From: Citrobacter gillenii
GTDB lineage: Bacteria; Pseudomonadota; Gammaproteobacteria; Enterobacterales; Enterobacteriaceae
DNA length: 64,000 nt
Assembly: GCF_013337685.1 (NCBI RefSeq)
Contig: NZ_SUQN01000002.1
Span: 124,001 to 188,000, forward strand
Reading direction: 5' to 3'
Below are positions 18,848 through 32,480 of this stretch, in pieces. Below the pieces are notes generated by a model. The model was not told the DNA's origin. It did no database searches and saw only the letters and a program-made list of their open reading frames with translations. A program made the position numbers and the translations under genes. Every line of letters begins with the position of its first letter. The first letter of the stretch is position 1.

Positions 18848-19615
18848 ATGCTGCAAATCTCTCATCTTGCCGCCCGCTATGACGGAAAGCCGGTGCTGGA
18901 CGACATCAACCTGACGCTCGACGGCGGTGAACTGCTGGTGGTGCTCGGGCCTTCCGGCTGCGGCAAAACCACGCTGCTGAATCTGATTGCCGGGTTTGTG
19001 CCGTATCAGCACGGCAGCATCGTGCTGGCGGGTAAAAAAGTGACAGGCCCGGGGGCCGAGCGCGGCGTGGTGTTCCAGAACGAAGGCTTGCTGCCGTGGC
19101 GTAACGTGCAGGATAACGTCGGATTTGGCCTGCAACTGGCCGGTGTAGAGAAGTTACAGCGTCAACGCATTGCGCAGGACATGCTGAAGAAGGTTGGGCT
19201 GGAAGGCGCGGAAAAGCGCTTTATCTGGCAGCTTTCCGGTGGTCAGCGTCAGCGCGTCGGCATTGCCCGGGCGCTGGCGGCAAATCCGCAACTGTTGCTG
19301 TTGGATGAACCTTTTGGCGCGCTGGATGCTTTTACCCGCGAGCAGATGCAAACCCTGCTGTTGACGCTGTGGCAGGAGACCGGCAAACAGGTGCTGCTGA
19401 TTACCCACGATATCGAAGAGGCGGTGTTTATGGCGACCGAACTGGTGCTGTTGTCTCCGGGACCGGGCCGGGTGCTGGAACGCTTACCGCTAAATTTCGC
19501 CCGCCGTTTTGTGGCCGGGGAGCCGAGTCGCAGCATTAAATCCGATCCGCAGTTTATTGCCATGCGTGAATACGTGCTAGGCCGCGTTTTCGCGCAACGG
19601 GAGGCGTTCTCATGA
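18848..19615 (+). CDS. tauB: Taurine ABC transporter ATP-binding protein
   Basis: The protein has 255 residues. Walker [10 protein letters not shown] is at 34-42, the signature is LSGGQRQR, Walker B is [12 protein letters not shown] and the H-loop is THDIEEA; all are intact. It is the cytoplasmic ATPase energising TauC. The gene begins ten bases after tauA and overlaps tauC by four bases. Confidence 0.97.
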   Translation: MLQISHLAARYDGKPVLDDINLTLDGGELLVVLGPSGCGKTTLLNLIAGFVPYQHGSIVLAGKKVTGPGAERGVVFQNEGLLPWRNVQDNVGFGLQLAGVEKLQRQRIAQDMLKKVGLEGAEKRFIWQLSGGQRQRVGIARALAANPQLLLLDEPFGALDAFTREQMQTLLLTLWQETGKQVLLITHDIEEAVFMATELVLLSPGPGRVLERLPLNFARRFVAGEPSRSIKSDPQFIAMREYVLGRVFAQREAFS

Positions 19616-20439
19616 GCGTGGTGATTAACGACAAACCCCGTCCGCGTGCGTTGCGCTGGCGCTGGCCGCTTTCACGTCAGATGACGTTAAGTGTTGGCAC
19701 ATTGGGCGTGTTTCTGGTGGTGTGGTGGGCAGTGGCGGCACTGCAATTCATCAGCCCGCTGTTTTTACCGCCGCCGGGGCAGGTACTGCAAAAACTTATC
19801 GTCATTGCCGGACCGCAGGGCTTTATGGATGCCACGCTGTGGCAGCATCTGGCCGCCAGCCTGACGCGTATCGTCATTGCTCTGCTGGCCGCGGTGCTGC
19901 TCGGCGTGCCGGTGGGGATCGCGATGGGGCTGAGTCCGACGGTGCGCGGGATCGTCGATCCGATCATCGAACTGTATCGTCCGGTGCCGCCGCTGGCCTA
20001 TTTGCCACTGATGGTTATTTGGTTTGGCATCGGCGAAACCTCGAAGATCCTGCTGATCTATCTGGCGATTTTTGCCCCTGTGACGATGTCTGCGCTGGCG
20101 GGCGTCAAAAGTGTGCAGCAGGTGCGGGTGCGGGCCGCTCAGTCGCTGGGGGCCAGCCGCGCACAGGTATTGTGGTTTGTGATTTTACCGGGTGCTTTGC
20201 CGGAAATTCTTACCGGGCTGCGGATTGGACTGGGTGTGGGGTGGTCGACATTAGTGGCGGCGGAGCTGATTGCCGCGACGCGAGGTCTGGGGTTTATGGT
20301 GCAGTCAGCGGGTGAGTTTTTGGCAACGGATGTGGTGCTGGCGGGAATTATGGTGATTGCCGTGATCGCCTTTATTTTAGAATTGGGTTTGCGTGCGCTT
20401 CAGCGCCGTCTGACGCCCTGGCATGGAGAAGTACAATGA
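19612..20439 (+). CDS. tauC: Taurine ABC transporter permease
   Basis: The protein has 275 residues with about six membrane segments and the inner-membrane ABC permease EAA-type loop ([23 protein letters not shown]) that docks TauB. It is the integral membrane subunit of taurine import. It overlaps tauB and tauD by four bases each. Confidence 0.96.
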   Translation: MSVVINDKPRPRALRWRWPLSRQMTLSVGTLGVFLVVWWAVAALQFISPLFLPPPGQVLQKLIVIAGPQGFMDATLWQHLAASLTRIVIALLAAVLLGVPVGIAMGLSPTVRGIVDPIIELYRPVPPLAYLPLMVIWFGIGETSKILLIYLAIFAPVTMSALAGVKSVQQVRVRAAQSLGASRAQVLWFVILPGALPEILTGLRIGLGVGWSTLVAAELIAATRGLGFMVQSAGEFLATDVVLAGIMVIAVIAFILELGLRALQRRLTPWHGEVQ

Positions 20440-21287
20440 GTGAACGTCTGAGCATTATCCCGCTGGGGCCCTATATAGGTGCGCAGGTCACCGGGGCGGA
20501 TTTGACGCGACCGCTGAGCGATAACCAGTTTGAACAGTTGTACCACGCGGTACTTCGTCATCAGGTGGTGTTCCTGCGCGAGCAGGCGATCACACCACAG
20601 CAGCAGCGGGCGCTGGCGTTGCGTTTTGGCGACTTGCATATCCATCCGGTTTACCCGCATGCGCAGGGCGTTGAGGAGATCATCGTCCTCGATACTCACA
20701 ACGACAATCCGCCGGATAACGACAACTGGCACACCGATGTAACCTTTATTGAGACGCCACCTGCCGGGGCGATTCTGGCGGCAAAAGAGCTGCCATCAAC
20801 AGGTGGCGATACGCTGTGGACCAGCGGCATTGCCGCTTTTGAAGCGCTTTCAGAACCTTTTCGCCAACTGCTGAGCGGCCTGCGGGCCGAACATGATTTC
20901 CGTAAATCGTTTCAGGAGTTCAAATACCGTAATACCGAAGAAGAGCATCAGCGTTGGCTGGAGGCGGTGGCAAAGCACCCACCGTTGCTGCATCCGGTAG
21001 TGCGAACGCATCCGGTGAGCGGCAAACAGGCGCTGTTTGTGAATGAAGGGTTCACGACACGAATTGTCGATGTGACGGAAAAAGAGAGTGAGGCGCTGCT
21101 CGGATTTCTGTTTGCCCACATCACCAAACCGGAGTTTCAGGTACGCTGGCGCTGGCAGCCTGACGATGTGGCGATTTGGGATAACCGCGTGACGCAGCAT
21201 TATGCCAATGCAGACTACCTGCCGCAGCGGCGCATTATGCACCGGGCGACGATTCTCGGAGACAAACCTTACTATCGTGCGAGCTAA
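20436..21287 (+). CDS. tauD: Taurine dioxygenase
   Basis: The protein has 283 residues. It is an Fe(II)/2-oxoglutarate-dependent dioxygenase that hydroxylates taurine, which falls apart to sulfite and aminoacetaldehyde. Metal ligands His99 and Asp101 (WHTDV) and the distal His in MHRAT near residue 255 are present, as is the 2-oxoglutarate-binding Arg region at the end. It is the last gene of the operon, giving sulfite for cysteine synthesis. Confidence 0.97.
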   Translation: MSERLSIIPLGPYIGAQVTGADLTRPLSDNQFEQLYHAVLRHQVVFLREQAITPQQQRALALRFGDLHIHPVYPHAQGVEEIIVLDTHNDNPPDNDNWHTDVTFIETPPAGAILAAKELPSTGGDTLWTSGIAAFEALSEPFRQLLSGLRAEHDFRKSFQEFKYRNTEEEHQRWLEAVAKHPPLLHPVVRTHPVSGKQALFVNEGFTTRIVDVTEKESEALLGFLFAHITKPEFQVRWRWQPDDVAIWDNRVTQHYANADYLPQRRIMHRATILGDKPYYRAS

Positions 21288-21290
21288 CGT

Positions 21291-21360
21291 GCCCGATGGC
21301 GCTTTGCCCACCGGGCCCCGGCGTGCAGGCCGGACAGGGCGAAGCCGCCATCCGGCAACA
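21291..21360. repeat. REP/BIME between tauD and hemB
   Basis: GCCCGATGGCGCTTTGCCCACCGGGCC and GCCGGACAGGGCGAAGCCGCCATCCGGC lie back to back in the convergent gap. Stems of this kind can stabilise or terminate both transcripts. Confidence 0.75.
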
Positions 21361-21368
21361 CCGCGTCA

Positions 21369-22343
21369 TTAACGCAGAATTTTTTTCTCAGCCAGATCCA
21401 GGGCAAAGTAACTGAAGATCAGATCCGCGCCTGCGCGTTTGATCGAGCCTAAACTTTCCAGCACGACTTTCTCTTCATCTATTGCCCCTGCCAGGGCCGC
21501 GAATTTGATCATCGCGTATTCGCCGCTGACCTGGTAGGCGCCAATCGGCAGTTCGGTACGTTCGCGAATATCACGCAGAATATCCAGGTATGCACCGGCC
21601 GGTTTCACCATCAGGCAGTCTGCACCCTGGGCTTCGTCCAGCAGTGATTCGCGAATGGCTTCACGACGGTTCATCGGGTTCATCTGGTAGGTTTTACGAT
21701 CGCCTTTCAGCGCGGTGCCCGCGGCTTCGCGGAATGGACCGTAGAAGGAGGAGGCGAACTTGGTGGAGTAGGACATGATCGCGGTATCAGTGAAGCCCGC
21801 GGCGTCCAGCGCCTGGCGAATAGCCTGCACCTGACCGTCCATGGCGGCGGACGGTGCGATAAAGTCGGCGCCCGCCGCGGCGGCAACCACTGCCTGTTTA
21901 CCGAGGTTCGCGAGGGTTAAATCGTTATCTACGCCGTGGTCACACAATACGCCGCAGTGACCGTGCGAAGTATATTCGCAGAAGCAAGTGTCGGACATGA
22001 CGATCATCTCCGGCACGGTTTGCTTGCAAATGCGTGACATGCGCGCCACCAGTCCGTCTTCTTTCCAGGCATCGCTGCCGGTGTCATCGGTATGGTGGGA
22101 AATACCAAAGGTCATCACCGAGCGGATACCGGCGTTGGCAATGCGTTCGATTTCGCGTGCCAGATGTTTCTCTGGAATGCGCATCACGCCGGGCATGGCC
22201 TCGATGGCTTTGTAATCGTCGAGTTCTTCTTCAACAAAGATCGGCAACACCAGGTCATTTAAGCTGAGTGTTGTCTCTTCAAACATGGCGCGCAGCGCAG
22301 GGGATTTGCGCAGGCGGCGAGGGCGTTGGATTAGGTCTGTCAT
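21369..22343 (-). CDS. hemB: Delta-aminolevulinic acid dehydratase (porphobilinogen synthase)
   Basis: The protein has 324 residues from the ATG at 22343 ([15 protein letters not shown]), as in E. coli; 15 more in-frame codons upstream lack support. It condenses two 5-aminolevulinates into porphobilinogen in haem synthesis. The zinc-binding cysteine cluster ([20 protein letters not shown]) and the Schiff-base lysines (STKFAS and MVKPAG) are all present. Confidence 0.98.
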   Translation of the reverse strand: MTDLIQRPRRLRKSPALRAMFEETTLSLNDLVLPIFVEEELDDYKAIEAMPGVMRIPEKHLAREIERIANAGIRSVMTFGISHHTDDTGSDAWKEDGLVARMSRICKQTVPEMIVMSDTCFCEYTSHGHCGVLCDHGVDNDLTLANLGKQAVVAAAAGADFIAPSAAMDGQVQAIRQALDAAGFTDTAIMSYSTKFASSFYGPFREAAGTALKGDRKTYQMNPMNRREAIRESLLDEAQGADCLMVKPAGAYLDILRDIRERTELPIGAYQVSGEYAMIKFAALAGAIDEEKVVLESLGSIKRAGADLIFSYFALDLAEKKILR

Positions 22344-22421
22344 GGTATGCCTGATGTTTGTGGAATCGAAGGCCGTAGTATACCTCAACCTGTGTGTGGG
22401 TGTTTTACGAAAGTTGGCCTT

Positions 22422-22544
22422 ATGCGAGTGAAACCCGCGTACCGTATTTTTAAAAATTTAATATGCGTTATTTATACTTTATTGAATTTATCATTTTTAA
22501 TATCAATAGGTTTTGCTGTGGGTTTGATTTTGTTTAATAGTTGA
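22422..22544 (+). CDS. Possible 40-residue membrane peptide
   Basis: The 492-bp gap 22344-22835 between hemB and the autotransporter is very AT-rich. It holds one frame worth noting: from the ATG at 22422, a basic start ([11 protein letters not shown]) leads into about 25 hydrophobic residues ([22 protein letters not shown]). The ribosome site is poor (AGTTGG), so this may be chance; low-GC DNA often encodes hydrophobic frames. Nothing else in the gap is recognised. Confidence 0.2.
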   Translation: MRVKPAYRIFKNLICVIYTLLNLSFLISIGFAVGLILFNS

Positions 22545-22835
22545 TTAAATACCTTTCATTGTGCGTGTGTTTATTTGCTGTCCTTGTGGTTTTGTTTTTA
22601 ATTATCATTGTATTGTATGGTTTATTTTATTAATTTTCCCATAATTTACTGAAAGTAAAGGGTTTATGCTTTTTTTGTTTGTATTTCGTTTATTGTCCGC
22701 ATTCGGACTTAAAGTAAAGAATAATTGAACCTTTTATCTATGACGCCGCATAATCTTTCGGCGAAACATAATATGTTTACTATGCATTAATAATTGATGG
22801 ATCAACTATATTACGTCCCTGAGGAGGGATGACAA

Positions 22836-25682
<2,847 letters not shown>

Positions 25683-25720
25683 GAATTCCTATTAGAGGAC
25701 TCGGTATTTTAATCCCAATA

Positions 25721-25747
25721 AGCCCGTCAAGGATTTGACGGGCTTTT
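25721..25747 (+). terminator. Terminator after the autotransporter
   Basis: AGCCCGTCAA pairs with TTGACGGGCT around a three-base loop, then TTTT. It ends only 18 bp before the iprA start. Confidence 0.9.
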
Positions 25748-25764
25748 ATGCAAGGAATGCGTAA

Positions 25765-26388
25765 ATGTTATCTGTAGATAAGCCTTTTCTGGAATTTGGT
25801 AAGCTGGATAAATGTTTGTCGAAATATGGCGAGCGTTTTGAATATGAAAATGAAAAACAAATAATATATTCCAGTGATGTAAATAAAAACGACACTTTTG
25901 TTGTTTTAAAGGGGGTTGTCTCGCTGAGGCGAGGAGAAACCATACTGGTTGGCATTACACAGGCACCGTTTATTATGGGACTTGCTGATGGTGTGATGAA
26001 AACAGATATTCAATATAGATTAATAACAGAAGGTTACTGTACGGGTTATTATCTGCCCGCGTCCCAAACGATTAATATTATTGAACAATGCCAGCTATGG
26101 CGCGAGGCCTTTAGCTGGTTAGCATGGCAGCACTGCATGCTTGAATTACGCGATCTGCAATTAATTGGCAATAACTCCTACGATCAAATCCGCGCCACGC
26201 TGATATCCATGATGAAATGGGATGAGTTACTGCGCTCTCGCGTTGGTGTTATGAACTATATCCACCAACGAACACGTATTTCACGCTCTGTCGTCGCAGA
26301 AATTCTCGCGGCACTGCGTAAAGGCGGCTACATTGAAATGAATAAAGGCAAACTGGTGAATATTAACCGTTTGCCTTTTGAGTACTAA
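25765..26388 (+). CDS. iprA: IprA (YaiV), Crp-like regulator of peroxide resistance
   Basis: The protein has 207 residues, the same length and site as E. coli YaiV, known in Salmonella as IprA, an inhibitor of hydrogen peroxide resistance. The N-terminal half resembles a cyclic-nucleotide-type sensor fold; the C-terminal part (about 145-205) is a winged helix with SRSVVAEILAALRKGGYIEM as recognition region. AAGGAA precedes the ATG at 25765, immediately after a terminator, so its promoter must lie in or before the hairpin. It converges with ampH with one base between. Confidence 0.88.
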   Translation: MLSVDKPFLEFGKLDKCLSKYGERFEYENEKQIIYSSDVNKNDTFVVLKGVVSLRRGETILVGITQAPFIMGLADGVMKTDIQYRLITEGYCTGYYLPASQTINIIEQCQLWREAFSWLAWQHCMLELRDLQLIGNNSYDQIRATLISMMKWDELLRSRVGVMNYIHQRTRISRSVVAEILAALRKGGYIEMNKGKLVNINRLPFEY

Positions 26389-26389
26389 A

Positions 26390-27547
26390 TCAGGATGCGG
26401 GGATAACCTGGGGTTTGTTTCCGCTCAACTCACTCACCAGATCGTTGATACCATCGCTCATATTGGTAAATCGGGTCAGCGGAGAACGGGTAACCACAAT
26501 AAAGGCCCCTACGTTTTTCTGCGGGATCATCGCCATATAGGTAATGAATCCACCACCCCCACCGGTTTTTTGAATAATCCCCGGGCGGCCATTTTTCGGT
26601 GCCATATAGACCCAGCCCAGGCCCAGCGCATCGGCTTTGCCTGGCACGTCCATGCCAATTACTTTGGTTAACTGTGTACGCTGATAAATCAGCGTCTGCA
26701 TCCGGTCAGCCTGCTGGCTGCGCTGATAAAAGTCTGAAGAGAGATACTGCTGCATCCAGCGCATCATATCGCCAGGCGTCGAATAGACGCCGCCGCTGCC
26801 CATAGCCGCCAGCGTATTGTTACACGGGCTGGCCCCTTTTTCGGCGACCATCAGGCGCTTGCACTGATCGGGTGAAGGCGTAAACGTGGTGTCTTTCATC
26901 CCGAGCGGTCGGGTAATTTTCTCTTCAAACAGCTGTTGATAAGGCTTACCGGACGCGGCTGCCAGCGCATCGGCCAGTAGATCGAACGCCAGATTCGAGT
27001 AGGAGGCCTGCGATCCGGGAGCAGCTTTCAGCGTGGCGGTAGAGAGGTAACTCCAGCGCTGCTCGCGCGTTGGCCAGACAAATACCGGGCGTTTTGCCGC
27101 ACCGCCTGGCTGCTCGCGGGGTAGGGCGCTGGTATGAGTCGCCAGATTCACCAGCGTGATCGACGTTCCCTGCCAGGTCGGGACTCGTGCACCGGGCGGT
27201 GCATATTTACTCAATGGATCGTTCAGTTTTACCGTGCCCTGATCGAGTAATTTGACCAGCATTTCACTGGTCATTAATTTGGTAATTGAGGCGATGCGGA
27301 TCACCGAATCCAGCTGCGGATGAACATTATTGCCAGGGCGTGTTTCGCCAAAGCTGCGAAATACACGCTGATTACCGTCAATGACCACGAGCGCCATTCC
27401 CGTCGCCCCGCTGCCGTAGAAGATATGATCGGCGTAACGATCGACGATATCAGAGGCGAAGACCGGATCGGTGATAGGCTGTGCCGCCTGGACAGATGTC
27501 AATGACGCCGCACACAGCGCGGCAGAAAAAAGCAGACTACGTTTCAA
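26390..27547 (-). CDS. ampH: AmpH, penicillin-binding DD-carboxypeptidase/endopeptidase
   Basis: The protein has 385 residues, the E. coli length. A signal peptide ends near AQA (residue 22). Class C beta-lactamase-type motifs are complete: SITK at 87-90, YSN in ASYSNLAF, and KTGGGG near the end. It trims peptidoglycan peptides and does not act as a resistance beta-lactamase. The start codon is TTG at 27547; the nearest ATG (ATGGACACC) is out of frame, and the ribosome site is weak, implying low expression. Confidence 0.95.
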   Translation of the reverse strand: MKRSLLFSAALCAASLTSVQAAQPITDPVFASDIVDRYADHIFYGSGATGMALVVIDGNQRVFRSFGETRPGNNVHPQLDSVIRIASITKLMTSEMLVKLLDQGTVKLNDPLSKYAPPGARVPTWQGTSITLVNLATHTSALPREQPGGAAKRPVFVWPTREQRWSYLSTATLKAAPGSQASYSNLAFDLLADALAAASGKPYQQLFEEKITRPLGMKDTTFTPSPDQCKRLMVAEKGASPCNNTLAAMGSGGVYSTPGDMMRWMQQYLSSDFYQRSQQADRMQTLIYQRTQLTKVIGMDVPGKADALGLGWVYMAPKNGRPGIIQKTGGGGGFITYMAMIPQKNVGAFIVVTRSPLTRFTNMSDGINDLVSELSGNKPQVIPAS

Positions 27548-27930
27548 CGGTGGTGTCCATGAGTTAGGGGTAGTAAAAAAGGATGACGTGCGTATGCGTA
27601 TTTATACTACTCATCGGCATATTGCAAAGTGCTATTACGCCAATCATAGTGTGAAAAACGTAACGATGAGTAAACGTTACCTTTTCCCCCGGAGTGGATG
27701 TTCGCTTTTGTGATCTCACGCTGCGATAATCTGAATATGCCGGAACGCTGTCAGGTATGAAAACCATAGAAACAATTCTTCAGGGCCGGTAGCGAACTAA
27801 GCGCGTCGGTTCTGGTCACAATTGTCGGTTTCAGCATGTGTTTATTGGGCGTTAGCCGTCTTGCCATCGTTTGCACGCTGGCAAATGCACAGCAGTCGTC
27901 ATAACGATAAGAAGTTAGCAGGAGAGCACT
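27548..27930. other. Divergent ampH-sbmA intergenic region
   Basis: This 383-bp region between divergent ampH and sbmA should hold both promoters. E. coli sbmA has a sigma-E promoter here, but I could not fit a -35/-10 pair with correct spacing. No repeat or RNA gene was recognised. Confidence 0.5.
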
Positions 27931-29151
27931 ATGTTTACGTCTTTTTTCCCAAAGCCGGGACCGTTCTTTATTTCGGCATTTATTTGGGCGCTGGTCGCCG
28001 TTGTATTCTGGCAGGCAGGTGGGGGAGCCTGGGTTGCACATATCACCGGCGCATCGGGTGATGTGCCTATCAGCGCCGCCCGGTTCTGGTCGCTGGATTA
28101 TCTGATTTTTTATGCATATTACCTTCTCTGCGTCGGCCTGTTCGCCGCGTTCTGGTTTATCTACTGTCCACACCGTTGGCAGTATTGGTCCATATTGGGC
28201 ACGTCGCTGATTATCTTTGTGACCTGGTTTCTGGTTGAAGTCGGGGTTGCCGTCAACGCCTGGTATGCGCCGTTCTATGACCTGATTCAAACCGCACTGA
28301 GCGCTCCTCATAAGGTGAAGATTGAACAGTTCTATCATGAAGTGGGGATCTTCCTTGGCATCGCGCTGATTGCCGTGGTAATTGGGGTGATGAACAATTT
28401 CTTCGTCAGCCATTACGTGTTCCGCTGGCGTACCGCGATGAACGAACATTATATGGCGCACTGGCAGCATCTGCGTCATATCGAAGGCGCCGCGCAGCGT
28501 GTGCAGGAAGACACCATGCGCTTCGCCTCTACGCTGGAAGATATGGGCGTCAGTTTTATCAACGCGATTATGACGCTGATTGCCTTCTTACCGGTGCTGG
28601 TCACGCTGTCTGCGCATGTCCCTGATCTGCCGATTGTTGGCCATGTTCCCTATGGTCTGGTGATTGCTGCCATTGTCTGGTCGTTGATGGGGACCGGCTT
28701 GCTGGCGGTGGTGGGGATCAAACTCCCGGGTCTGGAGTTTAAAAACCAGCGCGTGGAAGCCGCTTACCGTAAAGAACTGGTCTACGGCGAAGATGATGCT
28801 AATCGCGCAACGCCGCCGACCGTGCGCGAGCTGTTTCACGCGGTGCGTCAGAACTATTTCCGCCTCTATTTTCACTATATGTACTTTAATATCGCCCGTA
28901 TTCTTTACCTGCAGGTGGATAACGTTTTCGGTTTGTTCCTGCTGTTTCCGTCAATTGTTGCCGGTACGATTACGCTCGGTCTGATGACGCAAATCACCAA
29001 CGTGTTTGGTCAGGTGCGCGGATCGTTCCAGTATCTGATTAACTCCTGGACGACGTTAGTGGAATTAATGTCTATCTATAAGCGTCTGCGCAGCTTCGAA
29101 CGTGAGCTGGATGGTCAGGATATTCAGGCCGTAACCCATACGCTTAGCTAA
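27931..29151 (+). CDS. sbmA: SbmA, peptide antibiotic uptake transporter
   Basis: The 406 residues equal the E. coli length. It is an inner-membrane homodimer of the SbmA/BacA family, related to the membrane domain of ABC exporters but driven by the proton gradient. It imports microcins B17 and J25, bleomycin and proline-rich peptides. About seven or eight membrane segments are visible, and the C-terminal [21 protein letters not shown] typical of the family is conserved. AGGAGAGC precedes the ATG. yaiW follows at 14 bp in the same operon. Confidence 0.97.
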   Translation: MFTSFFPKPGPFFISAFIWALVAVVFWQAGGGAWVAHITGASGDVPISAARFWSLDYLIFYAYYLLCVGLFAAFWFIYCPHRWQYWSILGTSLIIFVTWFLVEVGVAVNAWYAPFYDLIQTALSAPHKVKIEQFYHEVGIFLGIALIAVVIGVMNNFFVSHYVFRWRTAMNEHYMAHWQHLRHIEGAAQRVQEDTMRFASTLEDMGVSFINAIMTLIAFLPVLVTLSAHVPDLPIVGHVPYGLVIAAIVWSLMGTGLLAVVGIKLPGLEFKNQRVEAAYRKELVYGEDDANRATPPTVRELFHAVRQNYFRLYFHYMYFNIARILYLQVDNVFGLFLLFPSIVAGTITLGLMTQITNVFGQVRGSFQYLINSWTTLVELMSIYKRLRSFERELDGQDIQAVTHTLS

Positions 29152-29165
29152 CAAAAGGAGATGTT

Positions 29166-30269
29166 ATGTCGACGGTTTCCCGTCTTTACCCCTGGTCTTG
29201 TCTGGCGGCGTTGGTGCTGGTGGGATGCAGTAGCCAGTCTTCGCAGCCGTTAAAAAAAGGGGAGAAAGCCGTCGATGTGGCGAGCGTGGTCCGTCAGAAG
29301 ATGCCGGCCAGCGTGAAGGACAGAGACGCCTGGGCGCAGGATCTGGCCAGGACGTTTGAAAGCCAGAAGCTGGCACCGACGGTTGAGAATGTCTGTTCGG
29401 TGCTGGCGGTAGCGCAGCAGGAGTCTAACTATCAGGCGGACCCGGCGGTACCGGGCTTAAATAAAATAGCCTGGAAAGAGATCGACCGCCGCGCTGAGCG
29501 CATGCATATTCCGCTGTTTGTGGTGCACACCGCGCTGAAGATTAACTCGCCGACCGGCAAAACCTACAGCGAGCGTCTGGATTCGGTAAAAACGGAAAAG
29601 CAGCTTAGCGCTATTTTTGATGATTTTATCAATATGGTGCCGATGGGGCAGACGCTATTCGGTTCGCTTAATCCGGTGCATACAGGCGGTCCGATGCAGG
29701 TCAGCATCGCGTTTGCTGAACAACACGCTTCAGGCTATCCGTGGAAAATGGCGGGGACGGTACGTCAGGAAGTCTTCACCCGTCGTGGTGGGCTGTGGTT
29801 CGGGACCTATCATTTGCTGAATTACCCGGCGAACTATAGCGCGCCTATCTTCCGTTTCGCTGATTTTAATGCGGGCTGGTACGCCAGTCGTAATGCGGCT
29901 TTCCAGAACGCGGTGACTAAGGCCAGCGGCGTGAAACTGGCGTTGGACGGTGATTTGATTCGCTACGACAGCAACGATCCGGGCAAAACAGAGCTGGCGG
30001 TACGTAAGCTGGCCGGGAAGCTGGACATGAGCGAGAGTGATATCCATCGGCAGTTGCAAAAAGGTGACAGCCTCGCGTTTGAAGAGACCGCGTTGTACAA
30101 GAACGTGTATAAGCTAGCGGAAGCGAAAACGGGCAAAACCTTACCCCGCGAAATGCTGCCGGGTATTCAGCTCGAAAGTCCAAAGATTACCCGTAATCTG
30201 ACCACCGCGTGGTTTGCGAAACGGGTGGATGAGCGACGGGCAAAATGTATGGGTCAGTCATCTTTGTGA
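29166..30269 (+). CDS. yaiW: YaiW, surface-exposed outer-membrane lipoprotein
   Basis: The protein has 367 residues. A lipoprotein signal ends at LVGC with Cys21 as the lipidation site. The rest is the DUF1615 domain. In E. coli YaiW is co-expressed with SbmA and helps uptake of proline-rich peptides such as Bac7, consistent with the tight spacing here. AAAGGAG precedes the ATG. The 3' end overlaps the convergent yaiY by 16 bp. Confidence 0.93.
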   Translation: MSTVSRLYPWSCLAALVLVGCSSQSSQPLKKGEKAVDVASVVRQKMPASVKDRDAWAQDLARTFESQKLAPTVENVCSVLAVAQQESNYQADPAVPGLNKIAWKEIDRRAERMHIPLFVVHTALKINSPTGKTYSERLDSVKTEKQLSAIFDDFINMVPMGQTLFGSLNPVHTGGPMQVSIAFAEQHASGYPWKMAGTVRQEVFTRRGGLWFGTYHLLNYPANYSAPIFRFADFNAGWYASRNAAFQNAVTKASGVKLALDGDLIRYDSNDPGKTELAVRKLAGKLDMSESDIHRQLQKGDSLAFEETALYKNVYKLAEAKTGKTLPREMLPGIQLESPKITRNLTTAWFAKRVDERRAKCMGQSSL

Positions 30270-30577
30270 TGGCGTTGGCGCCAGTGCAACACGGCTGCGA
30301 TGGTGCCAAGAATTAGACCGCCGACCAGGAAGGGAATCAAACCAAAAATTGTTCCTACGCCCAATCCGATCTCGATGTGCGGGCGTCCGCTCTCCTGCAT
30401 TTGCAGTTGCATTAGCTGTTCATAAATACCGGGTGCGTGAGCCAGTAGGGTTAATACCTGCGCCCCGACCCAAAAGCAAAACAGCACAAAGACGGCATAG
30501 ACAATGTTGCCGGTCAGCGAGGAGGGATCCCGATGCTTGCCCTTAAACGGGAATTTTGAGAGCGTAAAATCAGCCAT
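30254..30577 (-). CDS. yaiY: YaiY, inner-membrane protein of unknown function
   Basis: The protein has 107 residues from the ATG with GGAGG eight bases upstream (start [11 protein letters not shown]); an earlier in-frame codon lies before that site. There are two membrane segments (about 28-50 and 72-95) with a short loop. It matches E. coli YaiY, which has no known role. It converges on and overlaps yaiW; E. coli has the same order. Confidence 0.88.
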   Translation of the reverse strand: MADFTLSKFPFKGKHRDPSSLTGNIVYAVFVLFCFWVGAQVLTLLAHAPGIYEQLMQLQMQESGRPHIEIGLGVGTIFGLIPFLVGGLILGTIAAVLHWRQRHHKDD

Positions 30578-30842
30578 AAAGACCTCCAGCAACAACCTGC
30601 TTTTCTTGACGTAATGCCAGTAACTGACAGTGAGTCTGACAGGTGATCGGGATTGTCAATATCAGAATGATGGTAATTTCAGCCAGGGATTATTCCTGGA
30701 TTTCGTTTTTTTGCCTGTCGTCACAAATATGTAACCTTAAGTGAAATTAGATTACATCTAAGAAATTCTGCCTACGCCACAGACCGCCAGAGAGAAATGT
30801 GCGAGGATGCGTCTTTATAACGTTGTGATCCCCGGAGCTGTT

Positions 30843-31061
30843 ATGAACCTGCCTGTAAAACTTCGCCGCGACTGGCACTACTACGCGTTTGCTATTGGGC
30901 TTATCTTTATTCTCAACGGGGTGGTGGGATTACTGGGATTTGAAGCGAAGGGGTGGCAAACCTATGCGGTGGGGCTGGTTACCTGGGTGATTAGCTTTTG
31001 GCTTGCCGGATTGATTATCCGCCGCCGCGCGGAAGATGACGAAACGCAGGATGCCCAATAG
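30843..31061 (+). CDS. yaiZ: YaiZ, small inner-membrane protein
   Basis: The protein has 72 residues starting at the ATG after CCGGAGCTGTT, nearly identical to E. coli YaiZ; a longer frame from 30807 is not supported. Two membrane segments (about 12-28 and 40-58) and a charged tail (RRRAEDDETQ) are visible. No function is known. It converges with ddlA 23 bp away. Confidence 0.9.
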   Translation: MNLPVKLRRDWHYYAFAIGLIFILNGVVGLLGFEAKGWQTYAVGLVTWVISFWLAGLIIRRRAEDDETQDAQ

Positions 31062-31084
31062 CTATCGGGCACCCTGGCGGGGGT

Positions 31085-32179
31085 TTACATACTGGTTTTC
31101 AGCGCGCTGTTTGCCGCATGACGCTCCAGCGCCAGTTCGATCAGACGGGTGATCAAATCGGTATAACCTAAGCCGCTCGCCTGCCACAGTTTTGGATACA
31201 TACTGATATTGGTGAAGCCCGGTAGCGTGTTGATCTCGTTGATCACCACGTCATTTTCCGCGGTTAAGAACACATCTACGCGTGCCATGCCAGCGCAACC
31301 CAGCGTCTGGTAAGCCTGGATCGCTATCTCGCGGATCTTGTCGTTAATCTCCGGCGCAATGGCCGCCGGGACCACGACTTTGGCACCGTTATCGTCAATG
31401 TACTTGGTGTCATAGGCGTAAAAATCGCTGTTCAGAACGATCTCGCCACAGGTGCTGGCCTGCGGATGATCGTTCCCCAGCACCGCGCATTCGATCTCAC
31501 GACCAACGACCCCTTGTTCCACCACCACTTTATGGTCGAACTCAAATGCCAGCGCCACGGCCTGGTTATATTGAGCTTCGTTGGTGACTTTACTGACCCC
31601 AACGGACGAGCCCTGATTAGCCGGCTTGACGAACAGCGGCAGGCCCAGGCGCGATTCAACCTCTGCGAAGCTGATGCTATTACGATTAGCGCGGGTGAGC
31701 GTAATAAAGGGGGCAATGTTTAATCCGGCGTCGCGCAGCAGACGTTTAGTCACGTCTTTATCCATGCATGCCGCTGAGCCCAGCACGTCGGAACCGACGA
31801 ACGGGAGATTTGCCACGCGCAGCATACCTTGCAGGGAACCATCTTCGCCCAACGTACCGTGCACAATCGGGAAAATAACATCGACGGTTTGCAGCGGCTG
31901 ACCGTTGTGCGCATCAATCAACTGGTGTTCTTGCTTTCCCGGTACCTGCGCCAGGCTGGTTGCCGAAGGACGCAGCGCAATACGCGCCGGGTCGTTGGCA
32001 TTAAGTAGATAGTTGCTGGCATCGCTGACGTGCCATTGCCCTTCTTTATCAATACCTAACAGCACAACATCAAAGCGAGTCTTGTCGATGGCATCGACAA
32101 TATTTTTTGCCGATTGCAATGACACTTCATGTTCTGCTGATTTACCACCAAATACGATTCCTACCCGCAACTTTGCCAT
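31085..32179 (-). CDS. ddlA: D-alanine-D-alanine ligase A
   Basis: The protein has 364 residues from the ATG at 32179 ([12 protein letters not shown]). It makes the D-Ala-D-Ala dipeptide for peptidoglycan with ATP. It has the ATP-grasp fold; EHEVSLQSA near the start, [10 protein letters not shown], and the metal-binding [10 protein letters not shown] near 315-325 are intact. It is monocistronic, as in E. coli, where DdlB is the second isozyme. Confidence 0.97.
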   Translation of the reverse strand: MAKLRVGIVFGGKSAEHEVSLQSAKNIVDAIDKTRFDVVLLGIDKEGQWHVSDASNYLLNANDPARIALRPSATSLAQVPGKQEHQLIDAHNGQPLQTVDVIFPIVHGTLGEDGSLQGMLRVANLPFVGSDVLGSAACMDKDVTKRLLRDAGLNIAPFITLTRANRNSISFAEVESRLGLPLFVKPANQGSSVGVSKVTNEAQYNQAVALAFEFDHKVVVEQGVVGREIECAVLGNDHPQASTCGEIVLNSDFYAYDTKYIDDNGAKVVVPAAIAPEINDKIREIAIQAYQTLGCAGMARVDVFLTAENDVVINEINTLPGFTNISMYPKLWQASGLGYTDLITRLIELALERHAANSALKTSM

Positions 32180-32343
32180 CTTAAAAACCCATTCCATGAA
32201 TGCAAAGCACATACATTACCACGACAAAACGCAGGATTCCTCGGCTTCTGGCAGAATGTTTTCGTGCGTCGCCAGGGAAAGGAAACTCACAAATCTGCGC
32301 TGGAGCCTCAAAGCATATTCCCCTGCAATAAATAGGGGTTATG

Positions 32344-32359
32344 TGTGATGAATATCACA
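32344..32359. promoter_or_regulatory. CRP/FNR-type site before the MdtG-like gene
   Basis: TGTGATGAATATCACA matches the CRP consensus at all ten defined positions, and the inner TGAT-N4-ATCA also fits FNR. The centre (32351.5) is about 41.5 bp before the start point implied by the -10 AATACT (32382-32387), the geometry of a class II activated promoter. The rest of the 301-bp gap from ddlA shows only a small hairpin (GAGGT-ATCGC-ACCTC). Confidence 0.7.
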
Positions 32360-32480
32360 AATATGATGAGCGGGGAGATAAAATACTAAACTGTGAGGTA
32401 TCGCACCTCTGGGCCCTTGTCCGGACACGTAATTTGTTAAGCTGCTCGCAGTTTTCAGCTACTTATCGTTATGAGTCCCT

